From positions 1 through 31,225 of the forward strand of contig DDNL01000057.1 of assembly GCA_002341165.1 (NCBI GenBank): DNA of 31,225 nucleotides, given 5' to 3'. Below are positions 15,039 through 22,791 of the stretch, in pieces; position 1 is the first letter of the stretch; each line of letters starts with the position of its first letter. The notes beneath the pieces are model-generated. The model worked only from the letters and a program-made list of their open reading frames with translations, did not search any database and was not told where the DNA came from. The stretch is from Shewanellaceae bacterium UBA2521. GTDB taxonomy: Bacteria; Pseudomonadota; Gammaproteobacteria; Enterobacterales; Shewanellaceae. A program made the position numbers and the translations under genes.

Positions 15039-15473
15039 ATGCTTAAAATAAAATTATGGTTATTGTTAAGCATGAGCTGTCTTAGCCTTTTTGGATATGC
15101 TGAACAAAAAAAGCAAGTAGGTAACTTTGAGATTCACTATATGGCACTCAAAAGTACTTTTCTGAGTCAGGAAGTAGCCCAAAATTATAAGATTGATCGC
15201 GGGCAATACACAGGCATCATCAATATCAGTATATTAGATACCAGTCAAAGAAGTCATCCTCCAATTCATGCCAAAATCACAGGTTATGCAACCAACCTCA
15301 TTAAGCATAAAAAGCCATTAAAATTTAAAGAGTTAAGAGGTGGCGGTGCCATTTATTACATCGCACAATTTTCACATGAACACGAAGAGATGCTCACTTT
15401 TCATGTGCAGATTAAGTCGCAGAACAAACTCGATACCGAGTTTAAATTCGATAAAACCTTTTATCACCACTAA
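15039..15473 (+). CDS. DUF4426 family secreted/periplasmic protein
   Basis: Function unknown. The 144-residue product begins with a Sec-type signal peptide (MLKIKLWLLLSMSCLSLFGYA, likely cut after YA at residue 21), so the mature ~123-residue domain is periplasmic. Landmarks are FEIHYMALKSTFLSQEVAQ near residue 30-48, INISILD, and a closing YYIAQFSHEHEEMLTFHVQI, which match my memory of the DUF4426 family found between yggT and rdgB in Vibrio and Pseudomonas. AGGAG five to six bases before 15039 fixes the start; an in-frame ATG at 14994 would put 15 hydrophilic residues before the signal peptide. It sits behind the yggT terminator and so needs its own promoter. Confidence 0.82.
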   Translation: MLKIKLWLLLSMSCLSLFGYAEQKKQVGNFEIHYMALKSTFLSQEVAQNYKIDRGQYTGIINISILDTSQRSHPPIHAKITGYATNLIKHKKPLKFKELRGGGAIYYIAQFSHEHEEMLTFHVQIKSQNKLDTEFKFDKTFYHH

Positions 15474-15756
15474 CTCTGAATCAGCACTCTAAAGATTAAA
15501 TTAACAAGGCTAGCTCCACATTTCATTCTGTGCGGCATGTAAAAAAAATACAACCATCAATATGAAACTGAAGTAGTGCATGCTATAGAGCTATTCACTC
15601 ACGAACCTCATTTCACTTTAGTATACCCTGTAAAGATATAGACCATCATTTATCTCTCAATACGCAACACTTCTCTCTTTTTATATTATCTTTTTACGCG
15701 TATTTCCGTTATGATACAAGACTCTATCGACTGAATACCACATCAAAGAGGATTCC

Positions 15757-16362
15757 ATGAACCAAGTCGTTCTCGCGAGCAATAATGAAGGTAAATTAAA
15801 CGAGTTTCATCATTTATTTGCGCACACCTGCCTGTCTATCGTGCCTCAAAAAAACTTTCATGTTTCTGAAGTCGCTGAAACAGGAACAACTTTTGTTGAA
15901 AACGCAATTATCAAGGCACGTCATGCAGCACAGATCACACAAAAGCCTGCTATTGCTGATGATTCAGGGCTCGAAATAGATGCGATGCAAGGCCAGCCTG
16001 GTATTTATTCCGCGCGTTATATCAGCCCAAACGCAACGCCAGAAGAACGCATGCAAGGCGTTTTACAAGAGCTCAAGCATGTACCCGATGCAGAGCGTAC
16101 AGCTCGATTTCAATGTGTGCTTGTGTATATGCGTCATCATTTAGATCCCTCGCCTCTTATTGCCCAAGCAAGCTGGGAAGGACAAATTGCCCACCAACTC
16201 ACAGGTGAGCATGGCCATGGTTACGATCCTATATTCTATGTGCCAAGCCATCAATGCTCTGCCGCCGAACTTTTACCCGACATCAAGAACCAAATCAGTC
16301 ATCGTGCTTTAGCCTTGAAAAAGCTCATTCACTTGATGCAAGACGCAAAGATTATCGATTAA
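15757..16362 (+). CDS. rdgB: XTP/dITP diphosphatase (RdgB/HAM1)
   Basis: House-cleaning pyrophosphatase that hydrolyses ITP, dITP and XTP to monophosphates, keeping deaminated purines out of DNA. The 201-residue product has the substrate-binding SNNEGKLNE (8-16), the metal/catalytic AIADDSGLEID (65-75, with D69 as the expected general base), GIYSARY (82-88), GYDPIFYVP and ISHRALALK. AGAGG five bases before the ATG supports the start. hemW begins one base after its stop, so the two are translationally coupled, the usual arrangement. Confidence 0.97.
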   Translation: MNQVVLASNNEGKLNEFHHLFAHTCLSIVPQKNFHVSEVAETGTTFVENAIIKARHAAQITQKPAIADDSGLEIDAMQGQPGIYSARYISPNATPEERMQGVLQELKHVPDAERTARFQCVLVYMRHHLDPSPLIAQASWEGQIAHQLTGEHGHGYDPIFYVPSHQCSAAELLPDIKNQISHRALALKKLIHLMQDAKIID

Positions 16363-16363
16363 T

Positions 16364-17500
16364 ATGTTACAGCTACCTCCATTAAGCCTTTATATACATA
16401 TTCCTTGGTGTGTGAAAAAATGCCCCTATTGCGATTTCAACTCGCATCAAAAAAAACAAGATCTACCGGAAGCACAGTATATTGAGGCACTCATCGAAGA
16501 TTTATCTGCCGATAAAGCAAAAGCACAAGGCCGAGAGATCAGTACTATTTTTATCGGCGGTGGTACACCTTCTTTATTTAGCGCATCGAGCTTTGCTTAT
16601 CTACTAGAACGCATTCACAGCATTATTCCTATCTCACCCTCTGCTGAAATTACCATGGAAGCCAATCCTGGCACCTTAGAGTATGATAGTTTTGCAGCCT
16701 ATCGAGACGCAGGTATCACGCGTCTTTCCATCGGCGTCCAAAGCTTTTCTTCAACACATTTAGATAAGCTGGGGCGCATTCATGATCACCAAGAAGCGAT
16801 TGTAGCCATTCAACGCGCTAAAACAGCGGGCTTTTCTGGGTTAAATGTGGATTTAATGCATGGTTTACCTGATCAATCTTTTGAACAAGCCATGCATGAT
16901 TTAGATCAGGCGATAGCATTAGAGCCTAACCATATTTCTTGGTACCAGCTCACCATTGAACCCAATACACTTTTTTATAGTCAGCCACCTGTACTACCTG
17001 AAGACGAACAACTTTGGCATATTTTTATAGAAGGGCGCAAGAAATTAGCCGAGTCTGGCTATCAGCAATATGAAATATCAGGTTATTCAAAACAGCAAAC
17101 ACCTTGTCAGCATAATCTGAACTATTGGCGTTTTGGTGATTATTTAGGTATAGGATGTGGTGCACATGGAAAAATAACAGTTCCCGGCGAACAACTCATT
17201 CTACGCACAACCAAAATCAAGCACCCTCAAGGTTACTTAGCAAGTCTGCAACGCACCACAGAGCAACGTCACATTGCTCAAGATGATTTAGCTCTTGAAT
17301 ATTTTATGAATCGAGCACGACTGTACGAGCCTATTCCTAAAGCAGAGTTTGAAGCGCGTACAGGTATTCACCGAGAGCACATACAAAAAAAGCTGCTTCC
17401 TGCGATCAACAAGAAACTACTCCAAGAAGATAGCACGCATTGGTATCTCACTGAACAAGGATCTTTGTTTATTAACGAACTACTTGGACACCTCATGTAG
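16364..17500 (+). CDS. hemW: Radical SAM haem chaperone HemW
   Basis: Radical S-adenosylmethionine protein that binds haem and delivers it to respiratory enzymes; formerly annotated as an oxygen-independent coproporphyrinogen oxidase. The 378-residue product has the cluster motif C-x3-C-x2-C (C16, C20, C23 in WCVKKCPYCDF), GGGTPS (65-70), NPGT, and SIGVQSF (122-128). It lacks the extra N-terminal segment of true HemN and the fourth cysteine pattern, so HemW is the better call. It is coupled to rdgB and ends 22 bases from the convergent glutaminase gene; no clear terminator is visible between them. Confidence 0.94.
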   Translation: MLQLPPLSLYIHIPWCVKKCPYCDFNSHQKKQDLPEAQYIEALIEDLSADKAKAQGREISTIFIGGGTPSLFSASSFAYLLERIHSIIPISPSAEITMEANPGTLEYDSFAAYRDAGITRLSIGVQSFSSTHLDKLGRIHDHQEAIVAIQRAKTAGFSGLNVDLMHGLPDQSFEQAMHDLDQAIALEPNHISWYQLTIEPNTLFYSQPPVLPEDEQLWHIFIEGRKKLAESGYQQYEISGYSKQQTPCQHNLNYWRFGDYLGIGCGAHGKITVPGEQLILRTTKIKHPQGYLASLQRTTEQRHIAQDDLALEYFMNRARLYEPIPKAEFEARTGIHREHIQKKLLPAINKKLLQEDSTHWYLTEQGSLFINELLGHLM

Positions 17501-17522
17501 GTGCCCAAGTCAATAAAGAAAG

Positions 17523-18443
17523 TTAGTAAATAGAATAATCTAACTGGCGCGAAAACTCTTCTAAAGCAATCATACCCGCAAGAGAGTTGCCAAAGCTATC
17601 GAGTTCTGGTGACCACACACAAATCACCATTTCATTAGGAACAACAGCAATAATACCGCCTCCCACGCCACTCTTACCGGGCATCCCTACACGAAAAGCA
17701 AATTCGCCCGCGCCATCATATAAACCTGATGTAGCAAGAAGAGAGTTAATTCGACGGGTTCTCAAAGGATTGGTGACAATACGACCGTTAAGGCTTAAAC
17801 CACCATTAGCCAAGTAAATAAAGGCTTTGGCTAAATCAACACAGTTCATTTTTAAAGCACAGTAATTAAAGTAATTGGTGAGTACCTCTTGTACATCGTT
17901 ATGAAAGTTACCAAATGACTTCATTAAATAAGCAATCGATGCATTTCTCGAAGAATGATCCATCTCTGATTTAGCCACAATAGAATCATAATTGATCTGG
18001 TCATTATTACAGAGCTCTCTTACGATATCTAACATCTCTTGCTTAGGATTATCGAGCTTAGAAGTCAGAATATCGCAAACAACTAAAGCGCCTGCATTAA
18101 TAAAAGGGTTACGCGGAATACCATGTTCAAATTCAACTTGAGCAAGAGAATTAAAGCTATCTCCCGATTGGTTTTTACCCACACGTGTCCACACTTCCTT
18201 ATCAGGATCAGCAGAAGCACCTAAAGCAAAAGTTAGGCTCAATACTTTAGAAATACTCTGAATGGAGAAAGGCTCTTGGTAATCACCTGCTCCCATAACT
18301 TGGCCTTTAATATCACATACGGCAATACCCAGCTTTTTTCCTGAAACTTGAGCCAGAGCAGGAATATAATCCGCCACTTTTCCTTTGCCCAAAAAAGGCT
18401 TTGCGTCATCTAAAACCTGTTTTAATAAATCAAGACTAGGCAT
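17523..18443 (-). CDS. glsB: Glutaminase (GlsA/GlsB family)
   Basis: Beta-lactamase-fold glutaminase converting glutamine to glutamate and ammonia; in E. coli the related GlsA (YbaS) supports acid resistance. The 306-residue product has the catalytic S-x-x-K in FSIQSISKV (S63, K66) and conserved GIPRNPFINAGALVVCD, YLMKSFGNF, NYFNYCALKM and KSGVGGGIIAVVP. The sequence follows E. coli GlsB (YneH) more closely than YbaS. It lies between hemW and trmB, as I recall for Vibrio and Shewanella. The SD before 18443 is weak (GGTG). Confidence 0.95.
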   Translation of the reverse strand: MPSLDLLKQVLDDAKPFLGKGKVADYIPALAQVSGKKLGIAVCDIKGQVMGAGDYQEPFSIQSISKVLSLTFALGASADPDKEVWTRVGKNQSGDSFNSLAQVEFEHGIPRNPFINAGALVVCDILTSKLDNPKQEMLDIVRELCNNDQINYDSIVAKSEMDHSSRNASIAYLMKSFGNFHNDVQEVLTNYFNYCALKMNCVDLAKAFIYLANGGLSLNGRIVTNPLRTRRINSLLATSGLYDGAGEFAFRVGMPGKSGVGGGIIAVVPNEMVICVWSPELDSFGNSLAGMIALEEFSRQLDYSIY

Positions 18444-18527
18444 AATTAATCACCACTTCTAATTATCGTTAACTATAGCGCAAATTGTAGATATGAGGAA
18501 CATTTATTCAGCTCCTCAAACCTTCAA

Positions 18528-19244
18528 CTAGTCTTTACGCGAGTACAGTAAATCCCAAACTCCATGCCCTAAGCGTTGACCTCTTTGTTCAAACTTCGTT
18601 AAAGGTCTATGGGCTGGTCGGGGAATGAAATCATCCGTAGGTGATTGATTTACAAACAAGTCAACCTGAGACATAATTTCGAGCATATGCTCAGCATAAT
18701 TTTCCCAGTCTGTGGCCATATGAAACAGACCGCCCTGTTTGAGTTTGTGAGCGACACGTGTTACAAAATCGATCTGAACGATGCGTCGTTTATGGTGCTT
18801 TTTCTTATGCCAAGGATCAGCAAAGAAGAGTTGAATACAGTCTAGTGAAGCTTCCTCAATCATACACTCAAGGACTTCAACAGCATCATAATGAATGACC
18901 TTAAGATTCTTGAGCTCTGCTTGAGCGGCGGCTTGGATACAAGCTCCGACACCAGGTTTATGTACTTCAATTCCTATAAAGTTTTTTTCAGGTGCTGCTT
19001 TAGCCATCTCTACTAAAGAATGACCCATACCAAAGCCAATTTCTAAAAAAACAGGCGCTTGATTTTGAAATACTTGCGCTAAATCTATTTTTTCTGGGGT
19101 AAAATCTAAACCATAAACAGACCAATACTGCTCCATTGCAGCTTCTTGACCTTTGGTTAAACGCCCTTCTCTTAAGACAAAACTTTTTACTTTACGTAAA
19201 TATTTACCATCAGCTGTATATTCACCTGACATCACTTCAGACAT
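18528..19244 (-). CDS. trmB: tRNA (guanine-N7-)-methyltransferase
   Basis: SAM-dependent enzyme that makes m7G46 in tRNA. The ~238-residue product has the SAM motif LEIGFGMGHS (about 67-76), GIEVHKPGVGAC, and the catalytic/RNA loop FADPWHKKKHHKRR (about 141-154), followed by MATDWENYAEHMLE and KFEQRGQRLGHGVWDL. One change is seen: the usual PDPW is ADPW (Pro to Ala). The start is ambiguous: an ATG at 19283 adds 13 residues (GAG four bases upstream), while the ATG at 19244 follows GGA by six bases and agrees better with family length. It diverges from mutY across a ~200-bp promoter region. Confidence 0.93.
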   Translation of the reverse strand: MSEVMSGEYTADGKYLRKVKSFVLREGRLTKGQEAAMEQYWSVYGLDFTPEKIDLAQVFQNQAPVFLEIGFGMGHSLVEMAKAAPEKNFIGIEVHKPGVGACIQAAAQAELKNLKVIHYDAVEVLECMIEEASLDCIQLFFADPWHKKKHHKRRIVQIDFVTRVAHKLKQGGLFHMATDWENYAEHMLEIMSQVDLFVNQSPTDDFIPRPAHRPLTKFEQRGQRLGHGVWDLLYSRKD

Positions 19245-19388
19245 ACGTTTTCCGATTAAATTAATAATAAAACAACCCGTCATTATCTCAATTTGAGGCT
19301 AAATCTCAAGTTTTTAATTCACAAATACAGATAAAATCATGAGAATACAGGATTTTTCACAAAAAGCTTGAGGCATAGAAAAGCATAA

Positions 19389-19418
19389 TTGAGTCCTCCT
19401 CTTAGTTTAACTTATGTT
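19389..19418 (+). promoter_or_regulatory. Candidate promoter for mutY
   Basis: TTGAGT (19389-19394), an 18-bp spacer and TATGTT (19413-19418) match the sigma-70 consensus at 4/6 each. The -10 overlaps a short inverted repeat TTTAAC-ttat-GTTAAA (19406-19421). Confidence 0.4.
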
Positions 19419-19455
19419 AAAGTAACCTTTTTGTACTCTTAATATCTCGTAGTCT

Positions 19456-20466
19456 ATGTCTCATTCTTTAACTCCGTCATCTTTCAGCCAAATCCTATGC
19501 ACTTGGCAAAAGCAGTATGGACGCCACGATCTACCTTGGCAGATCTCTCCTACAGCTTATAAAGTATTCATTTCTGAAATGATGCTACAACAAACACAAG
19601 TGACCACGGTAATTGGATATTTCGAGCGCTGGATGAATCAGTTCCCCACGCTCTCTTCTTTGGCACAAGCACATCTCGATGATGTGATGCATCTTTGGCA
19701 AGGTCTAGGTTATTACCAAAGAGCGCGTCGTATTCATCAAGCTGCTCAATATATTATGACCCACCACAAAGGCGAACTCCCTCAATGCTTACAAGCTTTA
19801 CAAAGTATACCTGGAGTCGGACGCTATACAGCTGGAGCTTTGCTTTCCTTTGCCTATAACCAATACGGACCTATCGTCGATGGCAATGTGAGAAGACTCT
19901 TCTGTCGTTATTTTGGAATAGAAGGTGTTCCCACAACGAGACAAGTTGATCAACAGCTATGGGATTTGGCAGAGCGTTATACTCCGACACAAAACAATAG
20001 ACAGTTTGCTCAGGCACTACTCGACTTAGGCTCACAGATCTGTGCTCCTAAAAAAATTCAGTGTGACAACTGCCCATTAAAATCAAGCTGCTATGCTTAC
20101 CAACATAACAAACAAGCTGATTTACCGACAAAAAAACCAAAAAAAGTGTTGCCTGAAAAGAAGGGTTACTTCTTATGGACAGTAAAAGAAAATAAACTCT
20201 TTCTAGAAAAAAGGCCACAGCAAGGTATTTGGGGGAGCTTATGGTGTTTACCGCAAATTAACGAAGATCTCATCGAACAATATGGTACGCCTGAGCATGC
20301 ATTTGACCATAAGTTTACGCATTATCAACTTCATGCTTATCTTATTTACCCTCAGAATATAGAATTAACTCGTGGTCAATGGTTTACGCCTACAGAAATC
20401 AAAAAGCTGGGTTTACCTGCTCCTATATACAAATTAATGAGTAAAAGTTTAAAATTTTTATCTTAA
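19456..20466 (+). CDS. mutY: A/G-specific adenine DNA glycosylase MutY
   Basis: Base-excision repair enzyme that removes adenine opposite 8-oxoguanine. The 336-residue product has catalytic E41 in ISEMMLQQT, the helix-hairpin-helix with PGVGRYTAGA and D142 in PIVDGNVRR, and a complete 4Fe-4S set C196-x6-C203-x2-C206-x5-C212. The C-terminal third is the Nudix-like 8-oxoG-recognition domain (GYFLWTVKENKLFLEKRPQQGIW and KFTHYQLHAYL with the FTHY hallmark). Length is normal. yggX follows by about 100 bases, the conserved mutY-yggX pair. Confidence 0.97.
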   Translation: MSHSLTPSSFSQILCTWQKQYGRHDLPWQISPTAYKVFISEMMLQQTQVTTVIGYFERWMNQFPTLSSLAQAHLDDVMHLWQGLGYYQRARRIHQAAQYIMTHHKGELPQCLQALQSIPGVGRYTAGALLSFAYNQYGPIVDGNVRRLFCRYFGIEGVPTTRQVDQQLWDLAERYTPTQNNRQFAQALLDLGSQICAPKKIQCDNCPLKSSCYAYQHNKQADLPTKKPKKVLPEKKGYFLWTVKENKLFLEKRPQQGIWGSLWCLPQINEDLIEQYGTPEHAFDHKFTHYQLHAYLIYPQNIELTRGQWFTPTEIKKLGLPAPIYKLMSKSLKFLS

Positions 20467-20563
20467 AGTAAAATTAATACCCAAAATAATAGTATATTAG
20501 AGTGAATTCTGATATAAATATAACTCAATAACTTCATAAGATGATGCAATAGGAAAATAAAAC

Positions 20564-20842
20564 ATGCGTATGATATTTTGCCAAAAACTTAATAAAGAAG
20601 CAGAAGGTCTAGATTTCCAGATTTATCCTGGTGACCTAGGTAAAAAAATTTACGATCACATCAGTAAAGAAGCTTGGGCTCAATGGCAAAGTAAGCAGAC
20701 CATGCTCATTAATGAACATAAACTCAATATGATGAACTCTGAACACCGTCAGTTACTCGAAAAAAATATGGTCGACTTTCTCTTTCACAATATAGATATT
20801 CATGTTGAAGGTTTCGTACCTAAAAATGATGACTCTAAGTAG
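20564..20842 (+). CDS. yggX: Fe(2+)-trafficking protein YggX
   Basis: Small cytosolic protein linked to iron handling and resistance of Fe-S enzymes to oxidative damage; a sensible partner for the Fe-S enzyme MutY just upstream. The 92-residue product contains the single conserved cysteine near the N-terminus (C6 in IFCQKL) and the family signatures EAEGLDFQIYPGDLGKKIY and ISKEAWAQWQSKQTMLINE, then NMMNSEHR. It is complete. AGGA lies about ten bases before the ATG. It is followed after 11 bases by rluA and may be co-transcribed with it. Confidence 0.97.
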   Translation: MRMIFCQKLNKEAEGLDFQIYPGDLGKKIYDHISKEAWAQWQSKQTMLINEHKLNMMNSEHRQLLEKNMVDFLFHNIDIHVEGFVPKNDDSK

Positions 20843-20853
20843 TATTAATTTCA

Positions 20854-21510
20854 ATGTCTGACTTTATTTATCAACCACCAACAGAACCATGGATTGACAT
20901 ATTATATCAAGATAAAGATATTATCGTTCTGAATAAACCAAGCGGCCTACTTTCTGTACCAGGTCGTCTTGAAGCACATTCAGATTCACTCTACACGCGT
21001 GTTTTACAGGAATTTCCACTTGCGCAGGTTGTACATCGGCTTGATATGGCGACCTCGGGTATTCTTGTCATAGCGCTGCGAAAAAAAGCAGAAATCGAGC
21101 TCAAACGTCAGTTCCGTGAACGCATTCCTAAAAAAATTTACTATGCTCGAGTACATGGCAAAGTCAATACATTGAAAGGGGCAATTGATTTACCTCTGAT
21201 CTGCGATTGGCCAAACAGACCTAAACAAAAGGTCGACCATGAATCGGGAAAGCCATCTTTAACGCATTATGAAGTTGTGTCTTACGATGAGTCTTCCACT
21301 TTAATGAAGCTCACACCTGTTACAGGTCGCTCACACCAATTACGCGTTCACATGCAAGCCATAGGTCACCCCATATTAGGCGATAAGTTTTATGCAACAC
21401 CCGAAGCTTATAATATGGCTCAGCGCTTACTGTTGCATGCTCAATATTTAGGCTTTGTACATCCTTATTCACGGGAATGGATATCTTTCGAGTCCATGCA
21501 TAACTTCTAA
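20854..21510 (+). CDS. rluA: Dual-specificity 23S rRNA/tRNA pseudouridine synthase RluA
   Basis: Converts U746 of 23S rRNA and U32 of several tRNAs to pseudouridine in E. coli. The 218-residue product is the short RluA type without an S4 domain, with catalytic D64 in HRLDMATSG, and VVNKPSGLLSVPG-like VLNKPSGLLSVPG (25-37), LPLICDWPNRPKQKV, TGRSHQLRVHM and GHPILGDKFYA. The alignment to E. coli RluA is close throughout, which separates it from RluC and RluD. It lies behind yggX. Confidence 0.95.
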   Translation: MSDFIYQPPTEPWIDILYQDKDIIVLNKPSGLLSVPGRLEAHSDSLYTRVLQEFPLAQVVHRLDMATSGILVIALRKKAEIELKRQFRERIPKKIYYARVHGKVNTLKGAIDLPLICDWPNRPKQKVDHESGKPSLTHYEVVSYDESSTLMKLTPVTGRSHQLRVHMQAIGHPILGDKFYATPEAYNMAQRLLLHAQYLGFVHPYSREWISFESMHNF

Positions 21511-21591
21511 AGTTTATAATGGATTTCATCGTAATCCCAAAATAAAAATATTCAATATAAATCAAACAAAGCTACAAATTAATAAAAAAAC

Positions 21592-21605
21592 ATGATATAG
21601 ATCAC
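21592..21605 (+). promoter_or_regulatory. Candidate FNR box upstream of arcA
   Basis: ATGAT-atag-ATCAC matches the FNR consensus TTGAT-N4-ATCAA at 4/5 in each half. Its centre (21598.5) is about 41.5-42.5 bp before the start predicted from the TATAAC -10 at 21629-21634, the class II activation position. E. coli arcA is known to be FNR-activated. Confidence 0.6.
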
Positions 21606-21628
21606 AACTATCACTATTACAATTTGAA

Positions 21629-21634
21629 TATAAC
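21629..21634 (+). promoter_or_regulatory. arcA upstream promoter -10 element
   Basis: TATAAC (5/6 to consensus) with no good -35, consistent with an activator-dependent promoter using the FNR box. Predicted start near 21640-21641. Confidence 0.5.
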
Positions 21635-21711
21635 ATGTTTAATTTTATTAAATACTTATCAACAAAAAAATATCATACACAAGAAACATTCGGAATGATA
21701 AAAAAAACTTT

Positions 21712-21749
21712 TTGTTAATTTTATTTAAACTTTTTATTAACAATATAAT
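21712..21749 (+). promoter_or_regulatory. arcA proximal promoter with overlapping inverted repeat
   Basis: TATAAT (21744-21749) is a perfect -10. Immediately upstream, TTGTTAAT (21712-21719) and ATTAACAA (21736-21743) form a perfect 8-bp inverted repeat that covers the -35 zone. The GTTAATTTTATTTAA stretch from 21714 resembles the ArcA-box consensus (about 11 of 15), suggesting autoregulation. Confidence 0.4.
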
Positions 21750-21867
21750 ATTGAGTAAAATGGAACCAACTCATTTGGAAATAAATAATATGGATGTTTA
21801 TTATATAAACTGACATATAAAACAACTGATATCTAAATTTCAAGAAATAAACAGGTAAGAGATAAGC

Positions 21868-22593
21868 ATGCAAAACCCACATATTTTAATCGTTGAAGAC
21901 GAGAACGTAACACGTAATACACTGCGACATTTGTTTGAAGCCGAAGGTTATATGGTTTCTGAAGCAAATGACGGTGATGAAATGCACCAAATCCTTGCTC
22001 AAGAGGAAATTCAACTCATCATAATGGATATCAATTTGCCGGGTAAGAACGGACTTTTACTAGCAAGAGAATTAAAAGACAACCGCCATATGGGCATTAT
22101 ATTTCTTACTGGTAGTGATAAAGAAGTCGATAAGATTTTAGGCTTGGAGTATGGCGCAGATGATTTTATCACAAAGCCTTTCCATCCTAGAGAATTGACT
22201 ATCCGTGCTCGTAACCTACTTAATCGTTTAAGTCAAATTCCACAAAAGAAAAATGAATTAACTGTTGATAAGTACTGCTTCCACAACTGGGTACTTGATA
22301 TTAATAGTCGTTCATTGATCACGCCAACAAGCGTCATGCACAGACTACCTCGTTCAGAATTCAGAGCTATGTTGCACCTTGTTGAGAACCCCGGTCGTAT
22401 ATTAACACGCGCAGAGCTTCTCACAAAGATGACAGGACGTGATCTCAAAGAACATGACCGTACTGTCGATGTCACCATTCGCCGCATTCGTAAGCATTTT
22501 GAGAGCTTTCCTGAAACGCCAGAGATTATTGCGACCATTCATGGTGAAGGCTATAGATTCTGCGGTGTTTTCGAAGAAGAAGAGACCTTCTAA
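21868..22593 (+). CDS. arcA: Aerobic/anaerobic redox response regulator ArcA
   Basis: OmpR-type response regulator of the ArcBA two-component system; when phosphorylated under low oxygen or a reduced quinone pool it represses TCA and aerobic respiration genes. The 241-residue product has a receiver domain with E10/D11, phospho-acceptor D54 in IIMDINLPG, T81 and K103 (FITKPFHP), and a winged-helix DNA-binding domain ending with DRTVDVTIRRIRKHFE and IATIHGEGYRFCG, almost identical to E. coli. This identity, rather than general OmpR similarity, supports the name. The sensor ArcB is not in the window. A strong terminator follows. Confidence 0.98.
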   Translation: MQNPHILIVEDENVTRNTLRHLFEAEGYMVSEANDGDEMHQILAQEEIQLIIMDINLPGKNGLLLARELKDNRHMGIIFLTGSDKEVDKILGLEYGADDFITKPFHPRELTIRARNLLNRLSQIPQKKNELTVDKYCFHNWVLDINSRSLITPTSVMHRLPRSEFRAMLHLVENPGRILTRAELLTKMTGRDLKEHDRTVDVTIRRIRKHFESFPETPEIIATIHGEGYRFCGVFEEEETF

Positions 22594-22606
22594 ATACCTT
22601 ATTAAG

Positions 22607-22635
22607 AAAGCTGGGATACATCCCAGCTTTTTTTT
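22607..22635 (+). terminator. Rho-independent terminator after arcA
   Basis: A 10-bp stem aaagctggga / tcccagcttt with a 4-nt loop continues into a run of eight T residues in total. It begins 14 bases after the arcA stop. Confidence 0.95.
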
Positions 22636-22791
22636 ACCCGTTTCTTCTATTTTAGTAATTAAAAAATAAAAAACTATACGAAAAGGCATGAGCTGCCATT
22701 TTATAGCTATAATTTGACTTATAGTATTGATGGTTTAACATTTTAATGTAATGATCGACACTTATATGTTTTGCCCAAGGAATTGTTTTTT

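Larger units (their letters stand above)
21511..21867. other. Long AT-rich regulatory region before arcA (357 bp)
   Basis: There is no gene here. It holds a candidate FNR site with a class-II-spaced -10, a second perfect -10 with an abutting inverted repeat, and a ~110-230-nt arcA leader. It is extremely A/T-rich (runs of A and T from 21580 to 21760), which could also attract H-NS-type proteins. No terminator for rluA is apparent. Confidence 0.6.

Noticed and set aside
15474..15756. Small gene or tRNA in the DUF4426-rdgB gap
   Set aside because: No TTC-arm sequence, no clover-leaf, and no frame with a ribosome site; only AT-rich spacer and the rdgB leader.
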